From assembly GCF_004122145.1 (NCBI RefSeq), contig NZ_SBKQ01000001.1, forward strand, positions 329,723-393,722: a DNA stretch of 64,000 bases, given 5' to 3'. The position numbers and the translations under genes are program-made. Positions 9,847 to 18,904 of this stretch are shown one piece after another. Each line of letters starts with the position of its first letter. Within the stretch, counting starts at the first letter, position 1. The notes under the pieces are model-generated. The model was not told where the DNA came from and did not search any database. It saw only the letters and a program-made list of their open reading frames with translations. Origin of the DNA: Flavobacterium piscinae (lineage in GTDB: Bacteria; Bacteroidota; Bacteroidia; Flavobacteriales; Flavobacteriaceae).

Positions 9847-10517
9847 TGAAAAAAATCGAAATCGCGTGTTTTAACCTTGAATCTGCCCTAATTGCTCAAA
9901 AAGCAGGAGCTGATAGAGTGGAATTGTGTTCAGATATGTCAGTTGGAGGTACAACTCCAACAATTGAAACGATTCAAAAAGCTCGTCAACATTTGACAAT
10001 CGATATATATACAATGATTCGCCCAAGAGGTGGAAATTTCGTTTATTCTAATTCTGAATTTGAGCAAATGAAGTCGGAAATTGAAATCATCAAAAAGTTA
10101 GGAGTCAACGGATTTGTTTTAGGAATTTTAAATGAAGATAATTCAATTAATATTGAACAAAATAAAGCCTTAGTCGATTTATCGAAACCATTTCCTTGCA
10201 CATTTCACAGAGCTATTGATGAGATTTCAGATTATGAACAAGCATTAGAGGATGTCATTTCTTGTGGCTTTTCAACGATTCTAACTTCTGGAACTTTTCC
10301 AAATGTGATGGAAGGAAAAGAAGTTTTAATGCAAATGGTACTTCATGCCAATAATCGTATTGAAATCATGCCCGGTGGCGGTTTGCGTTCGACCAATATT
10401 TCCGAATTAAATGAAATGGTAAATGCCAATTGGTATCATTCTTCCGCTATCACCGATGGAAGTGTAATCGCAAATCCAGAAGAAATTATTCAATTAAAGA
10501 AAATGTTACAATTTTAA
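9846..10517 (+). CDS. cutC: CutC family TIM-barrel protein
   Basis: A 223-residue protein of the CutC family, recognised from EIACFNLESALIAQKAGADRVELC, MIRPRGGNFVYS, TFHRAIDE and MPGGGLRSTNI. The family was named for copper homeostasis in E. coli, but that role is disputed and the fold is a TIM barrel, which suggests an enzyme. There is no signal peptide, so it acts in the cytoplasm. The start codon overlaps the glycosylasparaginase stop (TAATG), so the two are translationally coupled. The setting between glycan hydrolases suggests a sugar-related role; this is inference. Confidence 0.9.
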   Translation: MKKIEIACFNLESALIAQKAGADRVELCSDMSVGGTTPTIETIQKARQHLTIDIYTMIRPRGGNFVYSNSEFEQMKSEIEIIKKLGVNGFVLGILNEDNSINIEQNKALVDLSKPFPCTFHRAIDEISDYEQALEDVISCGFSTILTSGTFPNVMEGKEVLMQMVLHANNRIEIMPGGGLRSTNISELNEMVNANWYHSSAITDGSVIANPEEIIQLKKMLQF

Positions 10518-10576
10518 TTGAACTTAAATGAACTCCTTTAAGTTATAACTTTCACTTTCAAACTTATATGACTTAT

Positions 10577-13048
10577 ATGTTTAAAAAAATTACATTATTT
10601 CTAATTTTCATCTGTTATTCCGTTTCAGCACAGACTTCCTATCGCAATTTATCTACCGAAAACTGGACATTCAACAAACAACACGAAGTTCAAAAACACA
10701 AGGCAACCATTCCCGGAACTATTCACACCGATTTGTTTCAAAACCAATTAATTCCAGATCCTTTTTTTGGTGCCAATGAAAAACAATTGCAATGGATTGA
10801 AAATGAAAACTGGGAATATGAAACCCATTTTATACTATCAGAATCGGAACTAAAAAACCAAAATATCGATTTAGAATTTGTAGGTTTGGATACGTATGCA
10901 ACCGTTTTTTTGAACGGAAAACAAGTTTTAGAAGCCAATAATATGTTCCGAAAATGGACAATTTCTGCAAAAAATTATCTTAAAAAAGGAAAAAATCATT
11001 TAAAAGTAGTTTTTCATTCCGCAGTTCAAAAAGGAAAAGAGGAAGCTTCAAAATTACCTTATACCTTACCAGAAAAAGAACGCATTTTTGTTCGAAAAGC
11101 ACAATATCAATTCGGTTGGGATTGGGGGCCACGATTTGTTACGGCTGGAATTTGGAAAAAAGTCCAATTAAAATTTTGGAATTCGGCTAAAATTGAAAAT
11201 ATAAAATACAGCCAAATCGAATTGAATGATAAAAAAGCGATTTTAGAATTCACAACCGAAATTTACGTTTCCAAGGTCAAAACGATTCAGTTAAAAATCA
11301 ATGACAAATCTCAAACTTTCAATCTTAAAAAAGGAAAGAACAGAATTCAAATGCAATATGAAATTACGAATCCAAAATTGTGGTGGTGTAACGGATTAGG
11401 TGATCCGAATTTGTATCCTTTTACTGTTGAAATCAGTCAGAAAAATCAGTTTTTAGATACAATAAAGCTGGATATTGGTTTGCGAACTATCGAATTAATT
11501 CAGGAAAGAGACCAAGCTGGAAAAAGTTTTTATTTCAAATTAAATGGGAAATCGGTTTTCATGAAAGGGGCTAATGTGGTTCCGCCCGATAGTTTTTTAC
11601 CACGAATTTCGGATTCCACTTATTTTTCTTTAGTTGAAAATGCTAAAAAAGCGAATATGAACATGCTTCGCGTTTGGGGTGGCGGCGTTTATTTTGATGA
11701 TGCCTTTTATGAAGCTTGTGATGCCAACGGAATTTTGGTGTGGCAAGATTTTATGTTTGCGTGTTCGATGTATCCTGGTGATGAAAAATTTGTAGAAAAT
11801 GTAAAACAAGAAGTAATTGATAATATAAATCGCTTACAAAATCATCCAAGTATTGCCATTTGGTGTGGTAATAATGAGAATGATGAAGGTTGGCACAATT
11901 GGGGTTGGCAAAAACAATTCAACTATTCAAAAGCGGATTCGACTCAAATTTGGAACGAATATAAAAAAGTATTTCATGAAATGATTCCGAAAACTTTGGA
12001 TAGTTTATTGCCAAAAGAAAAGAATATTTATTGGTCATCCTCACCCTCAAAAGGTTGGGGAAGAAAAGAAAGTTTAACCCAAGGCGATGTACATTATTGG
12101 GGTGTTTGGTGGGGAAAAGAACCCTTTGAAATGTATGAGAAAAAAGTAGGACGTTTTGTAAGCGAATATGGTTTTCAAGGGATGCCCAGTTTGGAAACCT
12201 TACAAAAAGTGGTAGCGGTTGAAGATCTAAATTTTACATCTGAAGCTTTTAAAAATCATCAGAAACATCCAATTGGATACGAAACCATCAACGAATACAT
12301 GGAACGCGATTTTGTGGTGCCCAAAGATTTTGAAGATTATTTATATGTTTCCCAATTATTACAAGCTCGTGGGATGAAAATTGCCATCGAAGCTCACCGG
12401 AGAGCCAAACCGTATTGCATGGGAACGTTATTCTGGCAGTTGAATGATTGCTGGCCTGTTACGTCTTGGAGTTCGTTGGATTATTATGGAAATTGGAAGG
12501 CCTTTCATTATCAAGCGAAAAAGAGCTATGAAAATTTACTGATTTCAGTTCAAGAAGAAAATGATTCGTATAAAATTTGTATTGTAAATGATGATTTGCA
12601 GACTATTTCAGGGAATTTAGAAATTCAAAATATTGATTTTAAAGGAAAGTTACTTTTTTCAAAATCATTGAAAATTGTAGTAAAACCAAATTCGAGAGGG
12701 TCTTATTTTACACTTTTAAAAACCGCTATTTCTGAGGTGGATTTAAAAAAATCATTATTAAATATTATATTTATTTCAGAAAAAAAATTGACTTCAACTG
12801 CGTTTTATTTTGTAAAACCAAAGGCGTTAGCCCTAGAAAAGCCAACAATTGCAATTAAAAAAATAGATGACTTAACGATCGAAGTTACTACAGATGTTTT
12901 AGCAAAAAATGTATATTTTTCAACGGAAGGCAATAATCACATAAGTGATAATTATTTTGATATTTTGCCCAATCAAGTTTATAGAATTAATTTATCAAAG
13001 CCATCTAAGGAAATAAGAATAAAAAGTCTATTTGATACCTTCAATTAA
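10577..13048 (+). CDS. Beta-mannosidase, GH2
   Basis: An 823-residue exported GH2 enzyme that removes beta-1,4-linked mannose, the residue at the core of N-glycans. The ATG at 10577 is preferred over 10568 because it directly begins the signal peptide MFKKITLFLIFICYSVSAQ. Sugar-binding and immunoglobulin-like domains (residues ~20-300) precede the barrel. WCGNNEN places the acid/base at E434 and VSEYGFQG the nucleophile at E530, both conserved in beta-mannosidases; the stretch MNMLRVWGGG is also typical. It follows cutC by ~60 bp and probably belongs to the same operon. Its 3' end overlaps the convergent gene by 4 bp. Confidence 0.92.
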   Translation: MFKKITLFLIFICYSVSAQTSYRNLSTENWTFNKQHEVQKHKATIPGTIHTDLFQNQLIPDPFFGANEKQLQWIENENWEYETHFILSESELKNQNIDLEFVGLDTYATVFLNGKQVLEANNMFRKWTISAKNYLKKGKNHLKVVFHSAVQKGKEEASKLPYTLPEKERIFVRKAQYQFGWDWGPRFVTAGIWKKVQLKFWNSAKIENIKYSQIELNDKKAILEFTTEIYVSKVKTIQLKINDKSQTFNLKKGKNRIQMQYEITNPKLWWCNGLGDPNLYPFTVEISQKNQFLDTIKLDIGLRTIELIQERDQAGKSFYFKLNGKSVFMKGANVVPPDSFLPRISDSTYFSLVENAKKANMNMLRVWGGGVYFDDAFYEACDANGILVWQDFMFACSMYPGDEKFVENVKQEVIDNINRLQNHPSIAIWCGNNENDEGWHNWGWQKQFNYSKADSTQIWNEYKKVFHEMIPKTLDSLLPKEKNIYWSSSPSKGWGRKESLTQGDVHYWGVWWGKEPFEMYEKKVGRFVSEYGFQGMPSLETLQKVVAVEDLNFTSEAFKNHQKHPIGYETINEYMERDFVVPKDFEDYLYVSQLLQARGMKIAIEAHRRAKPYCMGTLFWQLNDCWPVTSWSSLDYYGNWKAFHYQAKKSYENLLISVQEENDSYKICIVNDDLQTISGNLEIQNIDFKGKLLFSKSLKIVVKPNSRGSYFTLLKTAISEVDLKKSLLNIIFISEKKLTSTAFYFVKPKALALEKPTIAIKKIDDLTIEVTTDVLAKNVYFSTEGNNHISDNYFDILPNQVYRINLSKPSKEIRIKSLFDTFN

Positions 13049-13635
13049 ATGTGTTTCCCTTTTTCCCAGCCGGTTTTAACTAAGTATTGTTGTGCACTTT
13101 CTACAGCTCCATTTTCAATAATTGTTCCCATCGAATCATTCCATCGGTTTAAGTAACCAAAAAGTGAAATTACTCCCAACATTTCAACAATTTCTCCTTC
13201 ATCCCAATATTTATATAAATTGGTTTTTATTTCATCATCAACAGCATTTGGAATCACAGAAGAAGCCAACGCAAAATTTAAAGCAGCTCGTTCTGCCTCA
13301 GAAAATGCAGGATGAGTTTTATATTCCCAGATATTGTCCAATTGTTCTTGTTCCGCACCATAACGTTCCGCTGAACGGATGGCATGTGCTTGACAATACC
13401 GACAGCCAGTTGCATTACTACTAACCCAAGCAATCATTCTTTTCAATGCAGAAGATACTCGGCCTTGATTTTCCATCACAGCTTTGTTCAAATTTATAAA
13501 AGCTTTAGAAATTGCGGGACGATGTTGCATGGTAAGAACTGAATTTGGACAAAAACCTAGGGTTTCATTAAAAAATTCAGCTAATTTTTTTGTTTCTTCA
13601 TCGTGATTGGATGGAAGTGGATTTACTAACGGCAT
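13045..13635 (-). CDS. Carboxymuconolactone decarboxylase / AhpD-like peroxidase-related protein
   Basis: A 196-residue all-helical protein of the AhpD/CMD family. The redox motif is at residues 78-84: C78 and C81 in a CRYC arrangement followed by H84 in a CQAHAIRSAERYG stretch. Family members act as thiol-dependent alkylhydroperoxidases or related disulphide reductases in the cytoplasm; the exact substrate here is unknown. It is followed 9 bp upstream by the deoxynucleoside kinase gene on the same strand, so it may be the last gene of that operon. Confidence 0.85.
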   Translation of the reverse strand: MPLVNPLPSNHDEETKKLAEFFNETLGFCPNSVLTMQHRPAISKAFINLNKAVMENQGRVSSALKRMIAWVSSNATGCRYCQAHAIRSAERYGAEQEQLDNIWEYKTHPAFSEAERAALNFALASSVIPNAVDDEIKTNLYKYWDEGEIVEMLGVISLFGYLNRWNDSMGTIIENGAVESAQQYLVKTGWEKGKHI

Positions 13636-13644
13636 AGAATATTT

Positions 13645-14259
13645 TTAAAATAAACCATTAATCTCAGCATCAATTCGATTGATAATCATCCCTAAATCCT
13701 CCGGATTATCTACAAAGTTAATATTGTCCACATCAATTATAAGCAGTTTTCCTTTGTCGTAACTTTGAATCCAAGCTTCGTAACGTTCATTCAATCGACT
13801 TAAATAATCAATTGAAATTGTATTTTCGTATTCACGACCTCTTTTGTGAATTTGACTTACTAAATTGGGAATCGAACTTCTTAAATAAATCAATAAATCC
13901 GGTGATTGCACCATGCTTTCCATTAACTCAAACAATGATTTGTAATTATTAAAATCACGATTAGTCATTAAGCCCATAGCATGGAGGTTAGGAGCAAAAA
14001 TATGCGAATCTTCATAAATCGTTCTATCCTGAATAATTTTCTTTCCGCTTTCACGAATTTGCAAAACCTGTCTGAATCGACTGTTTAAAAAGTAAATCTG
14101 TAAGTTAAACGACCAACGTTCCATCTGATGATAGAAATCGTCTAAATAAGGATTGTCCACCACATCTTCAAAATGCGGTTCCCATTTAAAATGTTTGGCT
14201 AATAGTCGTGTTAAAGTGGTTTTTCCGGCTCCAATATTGCCTGCTACTGCTATGTGCAT
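13645..14259 (-). CDS. Deoxynucleoside kinase
   Basis: A 204-residue cytoplasmic kinase of the dNK/dGK-dCK family, phosphorylating deoxynucleosides in nucleotide salvage. The P-loop GNIGAGKT is at residues 7-14. The lid-region pattern around IYLRSSIPNLVSQIHKRGRE and DRTIYEDSHIFA (the ERS/DR-type substrate motif) are typical. The length is normal. Its start codon overlaps the stop of the upstream gene by 1 base, so the two are translationally coupled. Which base is preferred cannot be read from sequence alone. Confidence 0.9.
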   Translation of the reverse strand: MHIAVAGNIGAGKTTLTRLLAKHFKWEPHFEDVVDNPYLDDFYHQMERWSFNLQIYFLNSRFRQVLQIRESGKKIIQDRTIYEDSHIFAPNLHAMGLMTNRDFNNYKSLFELMESMVQSPDLLIYLRSSIPNLVSQIHKRGREYENTISIDYLSRLNERYEAWIQSYDKGKLLIIDVDNINFVDNPEDLGMIINRIDAEINGLF

Positions 14260-15053
14260 TACGGTAAATTAATTTGATATTTTCTTATTTCGTTGTTGGT
14301 AAAAATAAGCAAAAATTGGTCTTTAATCTGAAATTTTTCAATGATTTTTTCACCTAAATTAATTAATGAACTTTTGTTATCTTTAAAATAGTGATAATAC
14401 AATTGATTTCCACTTTGATAAACCATCAATTCATTGGTAATAATTTGTGCCAAGTCAAATGGAGGTATTTTACCTAAAGAAGAAACTTTTCCAAACACAT
14501 CAGAATAAGAAACAAGTCCGTTTGAATCGATCCAATAAAATTGATTGTAATCGGTTTGATAAAATACAATCGGTTGCTGAAAAGGTTGAGACAAGGGTTG
14601 AAAAACTTGTTTGTTAAAATCATACAATCCCAATTGCATTTGTAACGAATTAAAAATCCAAAGTCTGTTTTGTGAAGCTAATCCTGCAGCAGTAGTCACA
14701 ATCGGGTTATTCTGAATTTTTGAAAAGTTAATCGATGCCGTTTCATTCAATTGATTATCTAAGGTAATCACTGAATTAAATCCTTCATAAAAAAGGACAA
14801 TTTTCAATGGATTTTGTAAATCAACATGGGTAATTTTTCCCAAAGAAAGATTTTTATATTGTAACAATTCATTTTCCTTTTGTTTGTAAAAAACATTTCC
14901 TTTGATGAAATAATAATAGCCAAATGAATCCATTGTAATGAATTCATCAGCTATAAGTTGCTGAGAAGAAAGTAATATTGGTGTAATTTTCTTTTCTTGC
15001 GAAAATGCTAACGCTGCAAAAAACATCCAAAAAGAAATAATTATTTTTTTCAT
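14259..15053 (-). CDS. Exported protein of unknown function, beta-propeller-like
   Basis: A 264-residue protein I do not recognise. The ATG at 15053 is chosen because it begins a signal peptide (MKKIIISFWMFFAALAFSQ); an open frame runs further up to 15113 without added sense. The body is beta-rich, with repeated hydrophobic strands and phrases such as RLWIFNSLQMQLGLYD and FYWIDSNGLVSYSD that resemble blades of a propeller. It probably sits in the periplasm or on the outer membrane. It is coupled to the deoxynucleoside kinase gene by a 1-base overlap, a pairing that gives no obvious functional clue. Confidence 0.7.
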   Translation of the reverse strand: MKKIIISFWMFFAALAFSQEKKITPILLSSQQLIADEFITMDSFGYYYFIKGNVFYKQKENELLQYKNLSLGKITHVDLQNPLKIVLFYEGFNSVITLDNQLNETASINFSKIQNNPIVTTAAGLASQNRLWIFNSLQMQLGLYDFNKQVFQPLSQPFQQPIVFYQTDYNQFYWIDSNGLVSYSDVFGKVSSLGKIPPFDLAQIITNELMVYQSGNQLYYHYFKDNKSSLINLGEKIIEKFQIKDQFLLIFTNNEIRKYQINLP

Positions 15054-15177
15054 CTTGGCTAAAATACAATTATAATGATAAATATTTTGTAAGAATACCT
15101 TAATTTTTAACAAAATCTTGGTAACAAAAACCCAAATAACTCGTCATATTTGTTCTGTCAACATAAAACGTTTTGCG

Positions 15178-16086
15178 ATGAAAACTATTGTAGTTACTTT
15201 ACTTACTTTTTTTGCAGCTATTATTAGTGCTTTTGCACAAGATTTTCAGGGAATGGCTGTGTATGAATCAAAAACAAGCACCGCTGATGCTAAAGCAACA
15301 CTTGCCGGAAATAGAGAGATTACTCCTGAAATGCAGAAAATGTTTGAAGAGCGGATGAAAAAAATGTTTGAAAAAACGTTTGTTTTAAATTTCGACAGAA
15401 ACGCTTCAATCTACAAAGAAGAAGAGAAATTAGATGCTCCGGGACAAGGTGGCGGAATGCGAATGATGAGCAACATGATGGGTGGAGGCGGAACACATTA
15501 TAAAAATGTGAAAGAAAAAATTTTTACTGTTGATAAAGAGTTTTTTGGAAAAGAGTTTTTGGTAAAAGACACATTGCCAAAATTAAATTGGAAACTTGAG
15601 GGCGAAACGAAACAAATTGGTAATTATTTATGTTTTAAAGCCACAGCAGTTAGACCGGTTAGTCAATCTGACTTTAGAAATTTCAGAAGAAAGAAAGAGG
15701 AAGAAAAAAAGGATGACAAAGAAGTTGTAAAAGAGGAAAAGAAAGAAGAAACCAAAACTACAAATTTTATGGATGGTTGGGAAATGCCTTCTGAAGTGCA
15801 AATTACAGCTTGGTATACTCCGGATATTCCAATTAATCAAGGGCCGGAAAATTATTGGGGATTACCGGGTTTGATTTTAGAAGTCACAGATGGGAAAACG
15901 GTTATTTTATGTTCAAAAGTAGTTTTGAATACAAAAGATAAAAAAGAGATTAAAGCTCCAAAAAATGGTAAGGAAGTTACGCAGGCAGAATATGATAAAA
16001 TTGTCATGGAAAAAATGGCTGAAATGCGAGAAATGAATCAAGGTAGAGGTGGCAGAGGCGGAACGCAATTCCGAATTGGAGGATAA
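15178..16086 (+). CDS. GLPGLI family exported protein
   Basis: A 302-residue exported protein of the GLPGLI family, named for the motif seen here in the stretch NYWGLPGLILEV. The ATG at 15178 starts a signal peptide (MKTIVVTLLTFFAAIISAFAQ), preferred over an upstream non-ATG frame start at 15118. The middle contains a Gly/Met-rich run (GGGMRMMSNMMGGGG) and a strongly charged Lys/Glu segment, and the C-terminus is Gly/Arg-rich. The family has no known biochemical activity. It precedes a TonB-type barrel gene by 34 bp, a pairing common in Bacteroidota, which suggests the two cooperate in the outer envelope. Confidence 0.85.
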   Translation: MKTIVVTLLTFFAAIISAFAQDFQGMAVYESKTSTADAKATLAGNREITPEMQKMFEERMKKMFEKTFVLNFDRNASIYKEEEKLDAPGQGGGMRMMSNMMGGGGTHYKNVKEKIFTVDKEFFGKEFLVKDTLPKLNWKLEGETKQIGNYLCFKATAVRPVSQSDFRNFRRKKEEEKKDDKEVVKEEKKEETKTTNFMDGWEMPSEVQITAWYTPDIPINQGPENYWGLPGLILEVTDGKTVILCSKVVLNTKDKKEIKAPKNGKEVTQAEYDKIVMEKMAEMREMNQGRGGRGGTQFRIGG

Positions 16087-16120
16087 GCGACGGTATTTTA
16101 ACATATAGGTACAATTTAAC

Positions 16121-18847
16121 ATGACAAAAAAATATTTTTTAACTCTTTGCTTATTTATTTCTTTTTTTTCCTTTTCACAAACAGTTCGGTTAGAGGGTTT
16201 TGTTCAGGATTCATTACAAAAACCATTGGAAATGGCTAATGTAATGGCGGTAAACCAATTAACTAAAGCAATGGATTCTTATGCAATTACAAATGATAAG
16301 GGAAAATTTCAATTAAGTTTAAAAGCAAATTCAACCTACAAAATAAAAGTGAGTTACATTGGTTATCAACCTCTTGATGTTTCAGTTGAAACCAAAGAAG
16401 ATGATATTCAAAAAATTTTAATTCTAAAAGAAGGTGGTTTTGATTTAGAAGGAGTTGAAATTGTACAGGAAATGCCTGTTTCTATTAGTGGTGATACAAT
16501 TATTTACAATGCCGATTCTTTTAAAACAGGCACCGAACGGAAATTAGAAGATGTACTCAAAAGACTACCAGGTGTTGATGTAAATGCCGATGGTGAAATT
16601 GAAGTGGAAGGTAAAAAAGTATCTCAACTTTTGGTTGATGGAAAAAAGTTTTTTGAAGGAGATACGAAATTAGGTGCAAAAAATATTCCATCAGATGCCG
16701 TAGACAAAGTTCAAGTGTTGCGTAATTACACCGAAGTGAGTCAGCTTCGCGGATTAGAAAATAACAATGATGACATTGCAATCAATATTAAACTCAAAAA
16801 AGGGAAAAATAAATTTTGGTTTGGCGATATTTCGGCCGGTGTGGGGCCGGATGAACGTTACATAATCAACCCCAAATTGTTTTATTATAGCCCGAATACG
16901 AGTATAAACGTACTTTCAAATTTTAATAATATCGGCGATGTGCCTTTTTCATTGCGTGATTATTTTAGGTTAACCGGTGGTTCGAGAAACACAATCAGTC
17001 GTAGTGGTACTAACTTTAACGTTTCTTCCAACGATTTAGGAATTTCAACGCAGCGAAATAATCGTGCCGCTGAAATTGACACAAAATTTGGAGCCGCAAA
17101 TGTAACACAACAAATTTCGAAAACATGGAATGTAAGTGGTTTTGCGGTTTTTACATCCGACAAAACACTAACTAATACACAATCGCGATTTGAATATTTT
17201 CTGCCAAACTCAACACAAGTTGCAACACAAGAAAACAGAAGTGATATTTCGAATTTAACTAATAATCTGTCTATTATTAAATTTGGTTCCAAATTTAAAC
17301 CTAACTCAAACTTTCAATTCGATTATGATGTTTCTTTAAAAAGATCCAATCAAGAAGAAGCAAATTTATTGGAAACCAATGAAACCTCTTTCGACGGGAG
17401 TCAGAATTTAAATAGCATTAATTCATTTAAAAAACAAGATCCGCTTACATTAAATCAAAGTGTGAACATGTTTTGGACTCAAGACGAAAAAAATACATGG
17501 GCATTAGAAATGCAACATCTTTATCAAGATGAAGATCCGCTTTATAATCCGAATTTATTAAACGAACCTTTTGAAGAGTTGGGGCTTTTTGATGTCAATC
17601 AAAGTAGTTTTAATATCAATCAAACTCGTTTTGTGAAGACAAATAAGTTAGATGCCAAAATTGATTATTACTATTCACTTACATCAAAAAGCAACATTAA
17701 TATCACCATAGGAAACACCAATTCCAACCAAAGTTATAACTCCGGAATTTTTCAAGCATTGGATGATGGTACAAATTTTGTTCTGGAATCAGATGATTAC
17801 AAAAATGATGTTCGTTATAGTTTTAATGATGCTTATTTAGGGGTACACTACAAATTTATTACCGGTAAATTTACGTTCAATCCGGGCGTTAGTTTTCATT
17901 TGTATAATACGTACAATGATCAGTTAAATTCCAGAGTTAGAGATGATTTCTCAAGAATTTTACCGGATGTATTTGCACAATATCAAATAAAAAAATCGGA
18001 ATCGTTGACTTATAATTACCGAATGAGTAATGTTTTTAGCGATATAAATTCTTTTGTGCAAGGATTAACGTTTAGTAATTTTAACTCGTTTAACAGAGGT
18101 AATCGTTTGTTAGAGAATGCCTTGCAACAAACACATTCCTTGCGTTACTTTAAATATAATCTCTTTAACTATACAACTATTTTTGGTAATTTAATTTATT
18201 CCAAAACTACTGATCCAATTGTGAATAGGGCGTTTTTTAATGGAATATACCAATTGAATGAAAGAGTAAACCTAGATGTGGAAAACGAAAGTATAAATGG
18301 AACAATTGGTTATCAACGCACTTTTTTGAAATATTATAAAGCGAATGTGGGAGCCAACTTGAACTGGTCAAAATTTAATACCCTTAGAGTTTTTGAAGTA
18401 AATACTATTCAAGTGGAGAGATTACAGACAACCGAATCGTTTAGCCAAATTTACAGAGCTTCGTTAGGAACTCAGTTCAAACAATGGCCTAATATTGAAG
18501 TGGGTTACAGTATAACTCTGAATGATTATGAAAGTGCCACTTTTAAAACGCAACAACCATTTGCTCGCTTGGATTATTTCTTTTTGGATGGATTTTCATT
18601 CAATGCAGAATATGATTATTACAATTATTCAAATTCAAATGGTACTATCAATAATGAATATGATTTTTTAAATACGAGTTTAAGCTATCGTAAAAAAGAT
18701 GCAAAAATGGAGTATAGAGTTGGTGTTACCAATTTATTAGATACGAAATCTTTAAATGATGATAGTTTCAATCAGACATTTTTTTCTACATCGCAATACG
18801 TTGTTCAGCCTCGTTATTTAATTTTTACACTTAGGTATAATCTATAA
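16121..18847 (+). CDS. TonB-dependent receptor-like outer-membrane beta-barrel protein
   Basis: A 908-residue outer-membrane protein. Residues 1-19 are a signal peptide (FSFSQ), residues ~22-105 a carboxypeptidase regulatory-like domain, then a plug-like domain (VLKRLPGVDVNADGEIEVEG, residues ~145-170) and a long barrel ending in FTLRYNL with a typical C-terminal strand. No SusD partner is nearby, so it is not a classical SusC/D pair; its likely partner is the GLPGLI protein just upstream. The substrate is unknown. A bidirectional terminator separates it from metK. Confidence 0.85.
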   Translation: MTKKYFLTLCLFISFFSFSQTVRLEGFVQDSLQKPLEMANVMAVNQLTKAMDSYAITNDKGKFQLSLKANSTYKIKVSYIGYQPLDVSVETKEDDIQKILILKEGGFDLEGVEIVQEMPVSISGDTIIYNADSFKTGTERKLEDVLKRLPGVDVNADGEIEVEGKKVSQLLVDGKKFFEGDTKLGAKNIPSDAVDKVQVLRNYTEVSQLRGLENNNDDIAINIKLKKGKNKFWFGDISAGVGPDERYIINPKLFYYSPNTSINVLSNFNNIGDVPFSLRDYFRLTGGSRNTISRSGTNFNVSSNDLGISTQRNNRAAEIDTKFGAANVTQQISKTWNVSGFAVFTSDKTLTNTQSRFEYFLPNSTQVATQENRSDISNLTNNLSIIKFGSKFKPNSNFQFDYDVSLKRSNQEEANLLETNETSFDGSQNLNSINSFKKQDPLTLNQSVNMFWTQDEKNTWALEMQHLYQDEDPLYNPNLLNEPFEELGLFDVNQSSFNINQTRFVKTNKLDAKIDYYYSLTSKSNINITIGNTNSNQSYNSGIFQALDDGTNFVLESDDYKNDVRYSFNDAYLGVHYKFITGKFTFNPGVSFHLYNTYNDQLNSRVRDDFSRILPDVFAQYQIKKSESLTYNYRMSNVFSDINSFVQGLTFSNFNSFNRGNRLLENALQQTHSLRYFKYNLFNYTTIFGNLIYSKTTDPIVNRAFFNGIYQLNERVNLDVENESINGTIGYQRTFLKYYKANVGANLNWSKFNTLRVFEVNTIQVERLQTTESFSQIYRASLGTQFKQWPNIEVGYSITLNDYESATFKTQQPFARLDYFFLDGFSFNAEYDYYNYSNSNGTINNEYDFLNTSLSYRKKDAKMEYRVGVTNLLDTKSLNDDSFNQTFFSTSQYVVQPRYLIFTLRYNL

Positions 18848-18849
18848 AA

Positions 18850-18890
18850 AATAAAACCCTGATTCTTATTTTGAAGTCAGGGTTTTTTAT
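18850..18890. terminator. Bidirectional terminator between the TonB-barrel gene and metK
   Basis: AAAACCCTGA (18853-18862) pairs perfectly with TCAGGGTTTT (18877-18886), giving A and T tracts for both convergent genes. Confidence 0.8.
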
Positions 18891-18904
18891 GGATAAGTTT
18901 GTAC

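Noticed and set aside
6588..13048. Glycan cluster as a classical polysaccharide utilisation locus
   Set aside because: No SusC/SusD pair, regulator or further glycosidases are present next to it.
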